From: Solen grandis
Lineage: Eukaryota > Mollusca > Bivalvia > Adapedonta > Solenidae
Assembly: GCA_021229015.1 (NCBI GenBank)
Contig: CM037783.1
Location: 31,314,088 to 31,378,087, forward strand
Direction: 5' to 3'
DNA length: 64,000 bases
Shown here: one piece after another, positions 1-11,783 of the stretch
Layout: every line of letters begins with the position of its first letter
Position numbering within the stretch: the first letter of the stretch is position 1
Position numbers and translations under genes: made by a program
The notes under the pieces: generated by a model
Told to the model about the DNA's origin: nothing
Seen by the model: only the letters and a program-made list of their open reading frames with translations
Databases searched by the model: none

Positions 1-329
1 GTATATACATGTATTGAGATTTTTCCATGATATTCGGCATTCAGTGTCGAAAAATCAGGTATGCCTGCGATCAACCTCAGACTTGCGCTTTTGAGGGCAA
101 GAGTAGCTTTGGCAAGCTTTAGATTCATCGCCGTCCTTCTCGCTTTAGTGGCAAAAATGCAAAGGATACAAAGACGAAGGCGCCGGCGACTGATCTTCTT
201 GAGCAGTCATTTCTTGCTCTTGTGGGGGTGGTGCTCTCTCCTTTCCTCTTACAGATTTTTTTTACATTTAGGCATGTTGACTGTTCTCCAAGGACTACGC
301 GGAAGAAAATGAGAATTAATTTTCAACAA

Positions 330-790
330 ATGCTTTTAAACTCTCCAGTCGCAAGTTGATGTCGGTAAGGCATCTGACGGGCGCCATTCGATATCCGTAC
401 GCTGCCCGGCAAAGAAAAGCGGTCAGCCACACGCCGAGCTGGGATCGGGCGGCACCATGCCGATGCTCGCTCGGCACCCGGCCGGCGTCCGCACGGCGCC
501 CGGCCGGCGTCCGGTAAATATATGGATACACAGAGCGGCCTATATTTCTTCCGGCGCCCGGACGATGTGTCAGATGCTCGATCGATGCCCGGCCGGACAT
601 CGGCCGGACATCAGCCGATTCGTTTCGGATGGCTTTCAGATGCCCGACGTCGGGAGTGATTTTAACTGCGAGCTAAAATAAACCCGGCGCCCGGCCGACG
701 TCTAAAAATGTCAAAATTTTCTCCGGAGCCCGGCAGATGTCCTGCCGGTGCCCGGCCGATATTGTCTTCAAACATGTCGGAAACTCATCG
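330..790. repeat. GC-rich patch with repeated GCCCGGC-type motif
   Basis: This stretch is much richer in GC and CpG than its AT-rich surroundings. It repeats a short degenerate motif around GCCCGGCCGGCGTC or GCCCGGCCGACATC about nine times at irregular spacing. Short reading frames exist on both strands, but they are a by-product of the repeat and match no family I recognise. It could be a degenerate satellite or an old CpG-rich element. I see no TIR or target duplication. Confidence 0.5.
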
Positions 791-925
791 GAAACACATC
801 GGAGCTTAATTGTGACTGGGGTATTAGCCATTCTTAACGCGAAAACTAGAAAGTTGGCGATTTGCGAATTTAAGGCCACTATATACTGCAATTATGGTTG
901 GCGATTCTTGCCCTTATGATATGTT

Positions 926-1205
926 GGTTTGTTTGTTGGGTTTAACGTCCAACCGACAGTATTTCTGTCATTTAGAGACGATGTCTACTTGAGACAGATA
1001 TAGTGCTGCCACATTGCAGTATCACGCCGTAGACATGTGGCATAATACCACATCCAGTTACATTATTCTGACACCGGGCCAACCGGCCTTGCAACTACCC
1101 GTATATTCTGAGTGCCAAGCAAGGGAGCTATAACAATACCATTTTTACGACTTTAGCATGTCACGGCCGGGGATTGAACCACGACCTCCCGCTCCTGAGG
1201 CCTTT
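926..1205 (-). mobile_element. tRNA-derived SINE, family A, near full length
   Basis: The left end carries the (GTTT)n/GGGTTTAACGTCC tail and the right end the tRNA-like head with a B-box, so the element reads on the minus strand. The body includes the family hallmarks GACAGTATTT, CTACTTGAGACAGATATAG and CACCGGGCCAACC. The copy is diverged and I see no clean target duplication. The same family recurs at 5973, 9498, 32181 and 61381. Confidence 0.85.
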
Positions 1206-1529
1206 ATGATTTGTCTAATGGTATGGTAAATGTATGTTAATGAATAGTTTAGGGAAAGATGGCACAAATAAGGATTTCAATGGGATAAAAGGAACAATGC
1301 ATGTTGAATAACGCCCAAGAAAGAAAATCGAGTTAGATCAGGACTTGAACATCACTTGCTTACAAGTCGAGCGATCTGCCGACTAAGCAACCTGACATTG
1401 GTTACTTAAATGTACAACATGATTTAGACATGTGGCTATAAACCAATGCATGACCACATAATTGGGAACATTATTGTACCAAAGAAAAATGCTAAAAATA
1501 TAAGGAAGACAAAGGCAAGTTAAGGAAAT

Positions 1530-1565
<36 letters not shown>

Positions 1566-2202
1566 GAAGAAAGTTAACAGACAGATCAGCATAAGTATCA
1601 ATTCTATTCAAATAGCGCAGTCATGACACCGAACCTTAGATTTTGTTTGACGATAAAAATACTGCTGTCATCATTTGAGTTATGTCGTTGTCGGTGAAAT
1701 ATGGGAGGGTAAATGTTCCTGATCAAACCGGTGTGTCATATGTTCTTTTTTCTTATGACAATGATACTAATTCAAACCCATACGCAACAAAACTTGTGTG
1801 TGGTGGAGAGACAGACAGCCAAGGAGAGGGAAGGAGATGAAAAGTTACTTAAACTTTTAAAGCTTTTGTTTTGGAAAATAGGAGAGAGACGTACATAGAC
1901 CGAAAATCTCCAGTAGCCAAGAATTATGTTACAATAAAGTTACGGATAAATATAAGAAATTAATGGTAAAAAATAAGAATACACCGATCAGTAAGCTTTC
2001 ATAATTGTATTGACTTATTTATATTGTCACAAGGCAAATTATGATAGTATATTTTATATTTAACATGTTTGATGTTCAATAACTTACAGATATCAATAAT
2101 TAAGTTTGTGTTGTATTCTTAAGATGTCATTACATAGCTTGGTGGTTATGTGTTTGCTTCACCTTTCGTAACACTGGACTTGCTTTCTCCCTCTGACATT
2201 CT
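1206..2202. other. intergenic, no gene seen
   Basis: This is AT-rich sequence with a (GA)n microsatellite at about 1533-1561. A tRNA-like remnant (B-box-like GTTCAAGTCC on the minus strand) lies near 1330-1395. No coding signal was recognised. Confidence 0.5.
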
Positions 2203-2297
2203 TAACCCTTTCCCTCAAGAGAAAACCATGAAAAGACCTATGCGAACAACATAAAACCAGATCAACCTGCGAGTAACTCTATGAGGGAAAGGGATAA
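2203..2297. mobile_element. piggyBac-like MITE, short degraded copy
   Basis: The left end is TTAA followed by CCCTTTCCCTCA. The right end is TATGAGGGAAAGGG followed by ATAA, a decayed TTAA. The inside shares GCGAACAACATAAAACCAGA with the longer copy at 43831-44064. CCC-type ends flanked by TTAA are typical of piggyBac-derived MITEs. Confidence 0.65.
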
Positions 2298-2328
2298 CAT
2301 CAATATTGATAACTAAAAGATACACATC

Positions 2329-2430
2329 ACTGTAAAAGCTCCATATAGGGAGCAATATTAACCTCACAGATAAACAACACTTTAATGAATTTTCGCCCAA
2401 ACGATTTTATCAAAATCACGAAGATGCATT
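2329..2430 (+). repeat. dispersed repeat, copy 1 (second at 7602-7700)
   Basis: CACTGTAAAAGCTCCA, AGGGAGCAA, CAGATAAACAAC and AATTTTCGCCCA occur in the same order here and at 7602-7700. The pair marks an unnamed dispersed element. Neither copy has an ORF. Confidence 0.6.
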
Positions 2431-3545
2431 TTGACGAAAATTGTGTGATTTTTTTTTTTTGTCAATAAAATAGTTATTTGTTTTAAACATGCAGCTTCAA
2501 AACGTTGATGTCAAGTTGACAGAACCGTTAAGCTGATGTCAGCGATGTTTGTGATTATGATGACACTGTTGTCGTTAATATGATGATGATGATGATGATG
2601 ATGTTTTTGCTACTGATGTTAAGGCAATAAAACATTCTCCTGTTTACTACATTCTTATTTCATTTTTACGTCAATATTTTCAGTTACAACTTGTTTTTCG
2701 CATATCCTTTCATGCTTTGCATCAATGCCTTTCTTAGCACATGGCATTTTCCTCTCGTCCAGTAAGGTGCTGGTATTTGTTTATAATCAACGTGGATTAT
2801 AGTTCCATACTTTTGTAAAAATCAATAAGAGTGGACTAAGCAACCACATAACACACTTTTGTGAAGTTTTGTGGTCAGTGGAATGAAAATGCCACGTGCT
2901 AAATAGCTTCGTTCAAAGTTTCTATACTCTCTCGGGATCCGCCCTCGTGACTATGTCGTGTAGTTAAAGGCAGTTATGAACTAACCTATACTTATTGAGT
3001 ACTGTAGAGACAAATCAAACATTGACGTAACACGGATATTCTTTGGATGTGTGCATGACGTTACTTCTTCGCATGGCGTATTGAGGTAGGGTCGAGACAC
3101 ATTCGCTTATATATAAATGTAATGTTAAGCAGCGACGCTGATTGGTCATCCATTTGATGATTCCAAGCTTTCAAAGGGAATAGAACGATGAGGCGTATTC
3201 AGTATTCGGTTTTCTTTGTTCAAAGCTTTATAGTAATATACATATCGAAGAGTGAGAGCGAAACTAGGCTAAGTGCTGATATGTATAAGGGTATAAGATA
3301 TAAAACAAGGGAACAAACCGATTTTTTTTTTCGATAACCTACACTAGTATGAGAATGGAAGGTAATCGAGCGATCATAAAATATTGAACATATAAATCGA
3401 ATATCATTGAAATACATAAGCATGTGGAGAAGAATATCTAACAGAATCCAATTTAACAATTTCGAATCGCCATATCTGAAAATTTTACAAACAGGTATAC
3501 CTACCCTGTCGTTGTTTCCTGGTACGAGTAGTCCGTATTTACTAC
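2431..3545. other. intergenic, no gene seen
   Basis: A (GAT)n microsatellite lies at about 2578-2601. A conserved block at 3247-3290, GAGAGCGAAACTAGGCTAAG with flanks, recurs inverted at 9966-10000. Nothing else was recognised. Confidence 0.45.
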
Positions 3546-3549
3546 AATG

Positions 3550-3840
3550 GCCGTGCAGAATACCGTTTGATACCACACAATCTACGTGTACTTACACAAA
3601 TACAGAATTCAGTATGATACCACAATAGCGTGCATCTACACTTTTACAGAATTCAGTATGATACCACAACCGCGTGCATCTACACTTTTACAGAATTCAG
3701 TATGATACCACAACCGCGTGCATTTACTTTGTGTCGAATAGCTCGGTATGATATCACAGTGATTGTATGCACACAAGGTCAGTGTTTCCGCGACTGTATA
3801 CATCCACTGTCACAGTTATCAGTATGACACCACGGCTGTA
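3550..3840 (+). repeat. degenerate minisatellite, about 48-bp unit
   Basis: Roughly six units contain ACAGAATTCAGTATGATACC followed by ACAACCGCGTGCATCTACAC. The three middle units (about 3595-3730) are nearly identical and the outer ones are decayed. The open frames across it are repeat products. Confidence 0.8.
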
Positions 3841-4946
3841 TATATATAACTTTACTCCCAGCCAGGTGATTCTTAAGTTCCCTACCCACTGTGCCACTGT
3901 GTTATGTACACAGTGGCTTAGGTATGTGTGATCACGCTATCTGCATGTCCACTAAATCTACTACTGACGTAAACACTGACATGCTTGCTACATGTGTATA
4001 TTATACTCTATAAATAGCCTAGTGTGAAACATATACACCGCAGTTACTATTTTAAGACTTTGAAGTGTAAGAATAAAAAAGGAAGGAAGCTGGGATGTTA
4101 TTGTCCTGTTGATTGACATTGTTACACGGATACAGACAAGAGGGCACTTCTTAAACGACTTGTATCTCTGTGGGAATATCTGTTTAAAAACAACTGCAAC
4201 TTGAAACAAGAATTATCTTTAAAAAAAGATTTTCGGTAGCATGCTTATGGTGGCACTAATAGTGCAAAAATATAAAATTGGGATTATTATAAGATGAATA
4301 TTAATCTGATACTTATCCTCGCATTCATTTATTAGCGTATATCCATAAATAGACAATAGTCTAAAAGCCGAGTAAACATGGGCTGTAAATGTATATTGAC
4401 TGATAAGTTACGAAGTTTTTGCGTGAACGCGCCATTGTGAAATGAATAGTATTTTTTTTAACGTAAAACTTTTGCAGAAGTAAATATTTGTGAACATTTA
4501 TATCATTAGTTGTATATTAACATCGTATTTAATTCAGCAAATAGTCTGTATCTTCGATTTTGCGCGCAATTTCCATGTCAAGTTACATTTGTGAAAAATA
4601 GATAAACCTGCCTTAACTTTTAGACTAAAAGAAAACGGCCTTAAAGCAGGTGCGCTTAGAAATGAACTTCTGATCATGTTTGATTGGTCAAAATCCGGTA
4701 AAAAAATCAGCAGAAAACAAATTGAAATATATATTCTAAAGAATTACTGACTATTTAAGGGAAAAGGTTGAAGGCTGTCTGTTATTTAATAGAAACCCGT
4801 AGTGGAATATTAAATAGTTTTGTGAGGGTTTTTTTTATTGTATTTTTTTTTTTCAATCTTAGTTTGGAATCAAATCTTCCACTGTAAAATACATTAAAAA
4901 GTTATGTCAGCGTGCATTATCATAATTATTGATATGTATATCTATC
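3841..4946. other. intergenic, no gene seen
   Basis: This is AT-rich sequence with poly-T runs near 4829 and 4842. No recognisable gene or structured repeat was found. Confidence 0.45.
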
Positions 4947-4954
4947 CATTTATA

Positions 4955-5157
4955 GGGGCGTGCCTGGGACTAAATTCGGGATACGCAGATTTGCTAGGGG
5001 GTCCGGGGGCATGCTCCCCCGTAAAAAGATGTTGGTGCTAGAATGCCGTAGATACGATCTAAGGGGTTTTTATTGCAGTTTTGGCACTTTTAGATTTTCG
5101 ATTTTCATGACGAAGTATACGCAACTGCGTTTTTGCGTAAGCCTAGGCACGCACCTA
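4955..5157. mobile_element. hAT-like MITE with 8-bp target duplication
   Basis: The ends are imperfect inverted repeats: GGGGCGTGCCTGGG on the left and CCTAGGCACGCACC on the right. The octamer catttata occurs at 4947-4954 and 5158-5165, which fits the 8-bp target duplication of hAT elements. The interior includes the palindrome GGGGGCATGCTCCCCC. It has no transposase. Confidence 0.65.
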
Positions 5158-5165
5158 CATTTATA

Positions 5166-5972
5166 CATCCAGATATTTCTTATGGTAGATTGATTTCCTT
5201 TACATATATATCTCGACATTGATCAATCTGTCTACCTACCTCCCTAATTCTCTCGATCTGGACTCAACTATTTACATAAAAAACATAAACTTAAAATGCG
5301 TTTGAAGGCCAATATTTAAATGAAGAGAAATGAACATAAAAATGGTATGTATTCTGATATTATATTGCAAGAGTATTTGCTCAATGTGATTAATTCATTT
5401 ATATTTATGTCTCAAATACATTATTTTAAGGATGTTCTGATACGCGAGATATGTTACACATGTTAATATAACTCGATGAACTACACTAGGCTATTACGTG
5501 GCCCATAACAAACGTCCATTGGGTGGAACAATGCATAAGGCGTAGTTTCTTTACTATCAGCACTTTATCAATGAAAACCAATGTGCACCTTGCCAAAATC
5601 TTGCAGATATGGACGTAGGTTATGAGAATTTTAATGTAGATATAAAATTAGCTTCAAATGAAGACTGGGGTGAATGTGATTAATGTACAATATACAGGTA
5701 CACTGATAAAAAGGAACTGTTTTTGTGTACGTGCTGTTCTTTCGAAGGGAGCTCCTATCCCACCAACTATTTTTTTTTTTTTTATGTCGACGTGTATGGA
5801 ACTTAGAAAAACCCAAAACAAATATCATAACAAGACAGTTGATTTTCATTCATTGTACATTTAAATGATAATCGGAATAAAAAGGTAACATCGTCAAACA
5901 TGCAGATGAGATATAGGTATATATATGCATGATATCAACTACATTGTGACTGACTGTTGAACAATGGTTTGT
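5166..5972. other. intergenic, no gene seen
   Basis: This stretch is AT-rich with one poly-T run near 5768-5782. No coding signal was recognised. Confidence 0.45.
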
Positions 5973-6195
5973 TATGGCTCCCTTGCCTGGCGCTCAGCAT
6001 ATAAGGGTAGTTCCAGGACTGGTTGGCTCGGTGTCAGGATAATCTGACTGGGTATAGTATCATGCCACTTGTCTACGGCGTGATACTGCAGTGTGGCAAA
6101 AAAAAAAAAAAAAAAAAAAAGTATCTGTCTCAAGTCGACATCGTCTCCAAATGACTGAAATACTGTCGGTGGGACGTTAAACCCAACAAACAAAC
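5973..6195 (+). mobile_element. SINE family A, body and tail
   Basis: It runs from GGCTCCCTTGCCTGGCGCTCAGC to the AACCCAACAAACAAAC tail, so it reads on the plus strand. The tRNA-like head is missing (5' truncated). A 24-base poly-A run interrupts the body at about 6097-6120, an expansion inside the element. Confidence 0.85.
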
Positions 6196-6689
6196 TGACT
6201 GTTTAAAGTGGGCGGTGAATGGTATGTTGCAAAATAATTTTCGTGGTGGGAGGGGGTATATACTCTTCATTTGAAGGCCTCATGCAGCAACGTGGTAAAC
6301 AAACATGAGCGATAGGATTGTTGCATATACCACAAAACAAATCTAAATTACGTTTCAACTTGATACAGGTATATGGTTAATGTTTTGTGGATGAGCTTTG
6401 TGATATTTTCGCGTTTTTTTTTGTGTTTTTTGTTGTTTTGTTTTTTTGTTGTTTTTTTATTAAAGTAAAGTAGCTCCTTTTCATTCTCATTACTAGTTGA
6501 GACTGGATATTTCTAAAAGGAGTCCTGAATCATAATTGCAATTGATGGAGGGAAAACATGGGAACAAAAACTTTTGTTTCGCTTGTGTTACAGCCACCGA
6601 ATTAGTTAAAATAATGCAGTTTTGTTATTCGGTCGAGATATAATTAGTACTGGAAATATGTTTCAGTTATCTATATTGTATTATGTACC

Positions 6690-6990
6690 CCGTGGAATGT
6701 TGTAATATTGTACAGTATCTGCACACGAGTACCTGCAATATTATAATATTATAAATTATTTACACACGAGTACCTGCAATATTATAAGTTATCTACACAC
6801 GAGTAAAATTGTACGATACGATATCTGCATATGAGGAACTGTAAAATTGTAATTTTCTACGATATCCATAACAGAGTGCATGCAATGTTGTAATATTGTA
6901 TATTATCTTTACCCGAGTACACACAATTGTAATATTGTAGGATATCTCTATATTACTACCTTCAATATTATATTATACAGTATCCTACAT
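6690..6990. repeat. AT-rich degenerate satellite, part 1
   Basis: Units of about 50 bases contain GCAATATTATAA and CACACGAGTACCTG. The array resumes at about 7255-7345 after a SINE, so the SINE was inserted into an existing array. Confidence 0.65.
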
Positions 6991-6999
6991 ACAAGTGGG

Positions 7000-7254
7000 G
7001 GGCCACCGTGGCCGAGCAGTCGTGGACTACAAATCTCTCAGCCCCTCACCGCTGTGGGTTCGAATCCTGGTAGGGACTTCGGATTTTTCATGTGAGGAAG
7101 CCTTCCAGCTGACTTGCGGTAGGTCGGTGGTTCTACCCGGGTACCTCTGTATACTCGGGATCTTCCTCCACCTGTAATTAGCTGGACGTCGCTATATGAT
7201 TGAAATCCTATCGCAGCAACGGTAAACCCCAATACAACAACAACAACAACAAGA
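7000..7254 (+). mobile_element. tRNA-derived SINE, family B, full length
   Basis: The head CCGTGGCCGAGCAGTCGTGG and the B-box GTGGGTTCGAATCC resemble a class II (Leu/Ser-type) tRNA. The body contains GGACTTCGGATTTTTCATG and GTAATTAGCTGGACGTCGC, and the tail is (CAA)n. It interrupts the AT-rich satellite. Other copies are at 21904, 28121, 56278 and 56698. Confidence 0.9.
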
Positions 7255-7345
7255 ACATGCAATATTGTATTTTACATATAGATGCACAAGTAAATGTCAT
7301 TTTGTAATAGTGTACAGTTCCCAAATACGTGCATATATGCATACG
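7255..7345. repeat. AT-rich degenerate satellite, part 2
   Basis: This continues the array seen at 6690-6990 beyond the inserted SINE. It shares GCAATATTGTA and the spaced CAAGTA/CACGAG motifs. Confidence 0.5.
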
Positions 7346-9139
7346 CATTATTTGTTTATATTTAATACATGTATATATAATTTGATCGACCAATCTGTTT
7401 TCACGTCTTTATGTCCAGAGGCAGCACAACCAGATTTATTTTATGATATCCTCCTACTTGAACTCTGCTGACTTCTCGTGACGTCAGAGCTCAGGCCACC
7501 GGCCTTAATCCTTGACTAGCCATTTGTCAGATAATGAAAACAGGGTAATTGTAATTGATACTACTGCAGCTATCTCAGGTTAGCTTGTCTACTTTTTATT
7601 TTCACTGTAAAAGCTCCACACAGGGAGCAAGGTTAAATTACAGATAAACAACTCTTTTTTTTTAATTTTCGCCCACAGGTTTTTATTAAAAATCATGAAG
7701 ATATTTTTTTTTTAAGTCTGTCTATCTTGCGTTTAATTATTTGAGACAAATTTATGTTGATTACTTGCACAAAGGTCAAATTCTGCGAAATTAACCCTAA
7801 CCTATAGGGTTCTTTAAAACAAAAAAGGAATAAATCGTTGATATTAACTTTATGTTTATTTTAAACCCGATTGTATACTGGTATGCATTTATACGGCCCC
7901 AGATATTAACCCCTTACCGTCCTTTAGTAACATTTGTCCAACATCTACTTTTTAATTAATATTGTTATTGAAATAATATCAAATATACTATGAACATTGC
8001 GGTACAATATCATCCACTGGGACTTTTACAAGACCACAAGAGGTACCCATGATGCCCAGAACTATTCAAGAAGTTCAACAAGCCATCTGATTATATCAAC
8101 TCTACAAGACGCCTGCAACTCGAAGATTGGCAGCGACACTAGAAGTAGCCATTGTACAGGGGAAAATCGTAAGTTTTTGTTTGCTTGTTACTTTTTAAAG
8201 TGATGATGGGAAAAGGGCATACTCTGAAAATCTCTAGATTTGAAAAACTGCCAAACACTTCACACATGATTTTATGTATAATTTTATGTACCTATTTTAT
8301 ACTGATTACGTTCAAAATCCAACATAATTGATCATATTACCCCTTTAGTATTCAAAACAATACCGAAACAATAGGTTTGGACACAGTACTATGATATATG
8401 TAACTTAATATTATGCTTTTCAGTTGATTACTGTGATGTAAATCAAAAAAAAAATCAAAAAAAATCATAGCTACGCCATTCGCGAGAATACATATTTTTC
8501 GACGTTTACGAGATTAAATAAAACTGCACCTTCCACAAAATCGAACGGATACCATTTGTGTAATCAAACCTGGTGTTAATATTATAACTAATAATTTGAA
8601 ATACGTCCGTGTATAACAGACATGAGCCAAGGTCACTAATAAAGTGTTTTATTTCCTGTCGTAGACGTCACCGGCGATGAGACACAAAGGTTGACAAACA
8701 CATAGTAAAAGCTCTGTCCACCAAGACATGGTCCCGCTGGCTGTTAACTGGTCCTTTGATGTCATATTTATCTAGCGGGCCTCAACATACGTAGATATCT
8801 CACGATATCTTTTACAACTGACCCTGTGGCACGAACATACTGTAACAAGAAAGCACACTGTGTTTTCTCTCTTTTCTTCTTCTTCTTCTTCTCCCTTTAT
8901 GTGATGGTTTTGTGGCTCTAATGCATTAAATCCTGAGAGACTAGAGTTACTGTCAACTGCTTTGAAACTAAGGTGCCTGGGTTCAAATACCATAATGACC
9001 ATTTTCTTTTTAACTTTCTGACAACTCAGACCAGATTTAGAACGAAAACGTTATATAGATTTATTAGTATAGGAATTTAGAAAGTCTAATGACGTTTGAT
9101 TTTAGACACTTACTGAAAGTATATATTTTTATACTACTG
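7346..9139. other. intergenic, no convincing gene
   Basis: It holds the second copy of the 2329-2430 repeat (7602-7700) and a CTT-rich run near 8876-8892. A splice-donor-like GTAAGTTTTT follows an open stretch at 8015-8168, and an acceptor-like TTTCCTGTCGTAG occurs near 8665. The intervening sequence matches no protein I know, so no gene is called. Confidence 0.4.
7602..7700 (+). repeat. dispersed repeat, copy 2 (first at 2329-2430)
   Basis: It has the same ordered blocks as 2329-2430: CACTGTAAAAGCTCCA, AGGGAGCAA, CAGATAAACAAC and AATTTTCGCCCA. A poly-T tract interrupts it. Confidence 0.6.
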
Positions 9140-9480
9140 GCGAATAACGGTACGTATAAAGGTATGGCGTTTTCCTTCCGTCTGACCGTCCGTCCGTAGA
9201 CATTTCGTTTCCATGCAATAACTTTTGAAAATCCTCGTCTAATGAAACAACAGAATACATGTCAATTTCGATTTTGGTTACAATCAGCTCAATGTGTTAT
9301 AGTTATGCGCCCTTTATAGGAACATTTTACGTAAAATTGACTGTTTCATTAAATAACTTTTGAAAGACTTACTGCATTGCATTCTCATTTGCTGTGTAAG
9401 TGTATGATACAGGGCAAGCTATATTTTGGTAACAATCCACTGATTTATGATTAAGTTATTCATCAGTTAGTTTAATCATT
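9140..9480. repeat. tandem-core repeat beginning with CCGTCCGTCCGT
   Basis: GACCGTCCGTCCGTAGACAT leads into two related units of about 150 bases, each with CAATAACTTTTGAAA-like and TTTTGGTTACAATC-like blocks. A related element starts at 27772. No ORF of interest was found. Confidence 0.55.
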
Positions 9481-9497
9481 TATTTTCTATTACTAAT

Positions 9498-9679
9498 AGC
9501 TCCTTTGCTTGGCGCTCAGCATATAAGGGTGTCAGGATAATGTGACTGGGTATGGTATCATGCCACATGTCTACGGCGTGATACTGCAGTGTGGCAGCAC
9601 TATATCTGTCTCAAGTAGACATCGTCTCCAAATGACTGAAATACTGTCAGTGGGACGTTAAACCCAACAAACAAACAAA
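9498..9679 (+). mobile_element. SINE family A, truncated
   Basis: It contains TTGGCGCTCAGCATATAAGG, GTGTCAGGATAATGTGACTG and GGGACGTTAAACCCAACAAA with a CAAA tail, reading on the plus strand. The tRNA head and part of the middle are missing. Confidence 0.85.
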
Positions 9680-9925
9680 AGATTTTATTACTAATAATAA
9701 ATAAATCATAATTGAGCTCCAAACTTCTTATATGACTTTTTTCTCTAAATTTATTAAGAACCATCATCCATGTCATTTGCAACAACAACATCGCTTTAAC
9801 ATTTATTCATGTGTAATGCTGCCTTTTTTTATATAAATCATGAAGATTTATGTCACATACAGGATGAAGAATTCTTAAGCAAAGTTTTAATAAATACTTT
9901 ACACATTTTAATAATAAAGAAAAAA

Positions 9926-10002
9926 ATCGAGAGGTGAGTGCGAAGCTTGGCTACGTATATATACTCAGCACTTAGCCTAGTTTCGTACTCACCTCTCGAC
10001 AT
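9926..10002. repeat. imperfect palindrome sharing a block with 3247-3290
   Basis: CGAGAGGTGAGTGCGAAGCT on the left pairs with AGCCTAGTTTCGTACTCACC on the right around ATATATACTC. The right arm is the reverse complement of a block near 3247-3290. It is probably a small hairpin MITE or element terminus. Confidence 0.55.
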
Positions 10003-10207
10003 GTATTTTATACTTGTAGTCTTTGTTGTCTAATACATAAAATTCTTTCGGTATATAATATAGTATATAATATTGTTTATGTGATTCTTAACAGTTTGGA
10101 CCTGAGTCCCAGATCCAATATCCAGACCGAGCTTGTAAAGTCCACCGTATTATCTGCTCATGATTGTATGTTTTGTTGTTGTAGTTGTCGTTGTTATAAC
10201 CTGGCGT

Positions 10208-10352
10208 GTTACTAAACATCCCACCAACAGTGTTTGGAACTTTTGTCTTCATGAGACAGAACAATGCAGTGCAATATATTACACCGTAAACAAGCGACAT
10301 GATACTACACCCAGTAACACCCTGACAGTAAGCCACGCCCGTATATCCTGGC
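10208..10352 (-). mobile_element. SINE family A, strongly decayed
   Basis: Scattered family blocks remain in order: CATCCCACCAACAGTGTTTG, CTTCATGAGACAGAACAATG, GACATGATACTACACCCAG and CCTGACA. No boundaries can be fixed. Confidence 0.5.
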
Positions 10353-11465
10353 CACTAATCACACGAGGGATTTAATGACTTTGGAACAGTTTTCCGTCTT
10401 TCATTTCAATAAACACAGTAAGGCCCATACATATGGGTAGCATTTTCAAGTAAACACATACTTATTTATAATACATATACACGTGTTTACAATGGGCGCG
10501 GCTATTAATTTTGTTTTGAAATTGATTATTTGATTGAGAAAAATAATAATGAAATATTATTTGTTGTATTACATGTGCTTTGTTCTGTGTATGGTTTTAA
10601 TAACACGATATCAATAAATAGGTGACATTTGGTATATATCACACTTTAAATGATAAAAATTCAAATACGTGATTTCTTACTTTCCTATCAATACTTAGTA
10701 GTCTAAATACAATATTGCGTTGATGCAAAAAAAAAAAAAAAAAAAAAAAAGATATATATTTATATAATGGACAATATATAATCAATTTAAGATAGAGTCC
10801 ATGTGATCAGACTGTCAGATGCAGCCAATAAGATTATTAATTATAAATATTTTTACTACAAGAGGCTAGTCGCTATTGACACCATTTTACCATTGTACAC
10901 TTAAGCTTGAAAATACCGTTAAATAATCTTAGTGTGTGTTTATGTGTGATAGATATAAACACGACAACTCTCATATGATCCCAGAATTAGTTGCTGTTCA
11001 AAAAACTGTCTATTCATGGTCCTCCTCCCACATCTGATATGTAAAAGTAGGTCTTTACGCTGACATTTATATCTATATTAATTTCTTAAGTAATGTCATG
11101 TTGAATAGAAGGGACATAACTGGTTCATTGTTAGACTTTAGAATATCATGAATACCTCCCTTGTTTCACTGGCAGCTTTACTGGCAAATAGGGTGCTGTC
11201 ATTGTTTTGGTGATACTTTTTAGATGGGGGGGGGGGGGGGGAGTATGTGTGTTGGATTCCTCATCTGTTAAGAGTTCTAGGATTCTAATGCATGATATCT
11301 AGACACACAAACACATGTTTACATTCCGAAAATTTAATATATCAGACGATCAACAATGAGACAATCAAAAATATTTGTTTTTATCAGTTTAAATGTTCGT
11401 ATACAGCGCATGCGAAGTCAACGTCGAAAAATCCACGTAAGCTCAATACGCTTTGCTTGTTACAG
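10353..11465. other. intergenic, no gene seen
   Basis: This is AT-rich sequence with a poly-A run at about 10727-10750 and a poly-G run at about 11226-11240. No coding signal was recognised. Confidence 0.45.
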
Positions 11466-11535
11466 TGATTGAAATGAAAATGGAATATTTACCGTGGTGT
11501 ATGATTATGTCAGATGTATTTCCCAACATTCTGAA
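11466..11535 (+). pseudogene. possible exon fragment left of the Polinton
   Basis: After an acceptor-like TTGCTTGTTACAG, one frame stays open into the Polinton end and has a protein-like composition, ending around the residues MSDVFPNIL. I do not recognise the family with certainty. The neighbouring coding-like sequence resumes directly after the right end of the element (17539), which suggests that one gene was split by the insertion. Being only 70 bases long, it is a weak call on its own. Confidence 0.3.
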
Positions 11536-11780
11536 AGTAGTATAGAGACTAGCGGTTTTGGACCACTTTTGCACCGAATGACCTTTGCGACCTTTTTCCA
11601 AGCGTTTTTCCTGCAAAAAGAGCCCTCTATATGTTTTTATTTTATACTATTTGAACCCCAATTTTGCGGGCCCCAATTTCTGTACGTTCCCCGGACTATT
11701 CCATGTAGTGGGGTCCCTATGTGTTTTTGACACGAGTGCAACTTGAGTATCGCGGCTATGGCACGATGTGGCGGCTGTAG
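11536..11780 (+). repeat. left terminal inverted repeat of the Polinton
   Basis: The order of blocks is AGTAGTATA, TTTTGGACCACTTTTGCACC, CCAAGCGTTTTTC, AGAGCCCTCTATAT, TTTTGCGGGCCCCAATT, CCCCGGACTATTCCATG and GTGGGGTCCCTAT. The same order appears inverted at 17268-17538. The match weakens after about 11735. Confidence 0.85.
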
Positions 11781-11783
11781 TCT

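Noticed and set aside
3590..3730. Possible CRISPR-like array
   Set aside because: The units are adjacent minisatellite copies without unique spacers, in a eukaryotic genome.
7000..7072. tRNA-like sequence (CCGTGGCCGAGC with B-box GTTCGAATCC)
   Set aside because: It is the head of a SINE, not a true tRNA gene. It is followed by the SINE body and tail, and the cloverleaf is not complete.
6995..7262. Open frames on both strands over the SINE at 7000-7254
   Set aside because: The same frames appear in each SINE B copy (21861, 28163, 56278). They are repeat sequence, not a gene.
8015..8170. Open stretch followed by a GTAAGTTTTT donor
   Set aside because: The peptide matches nothing I know and no acceptor or second exon could be linked to it with confidence.
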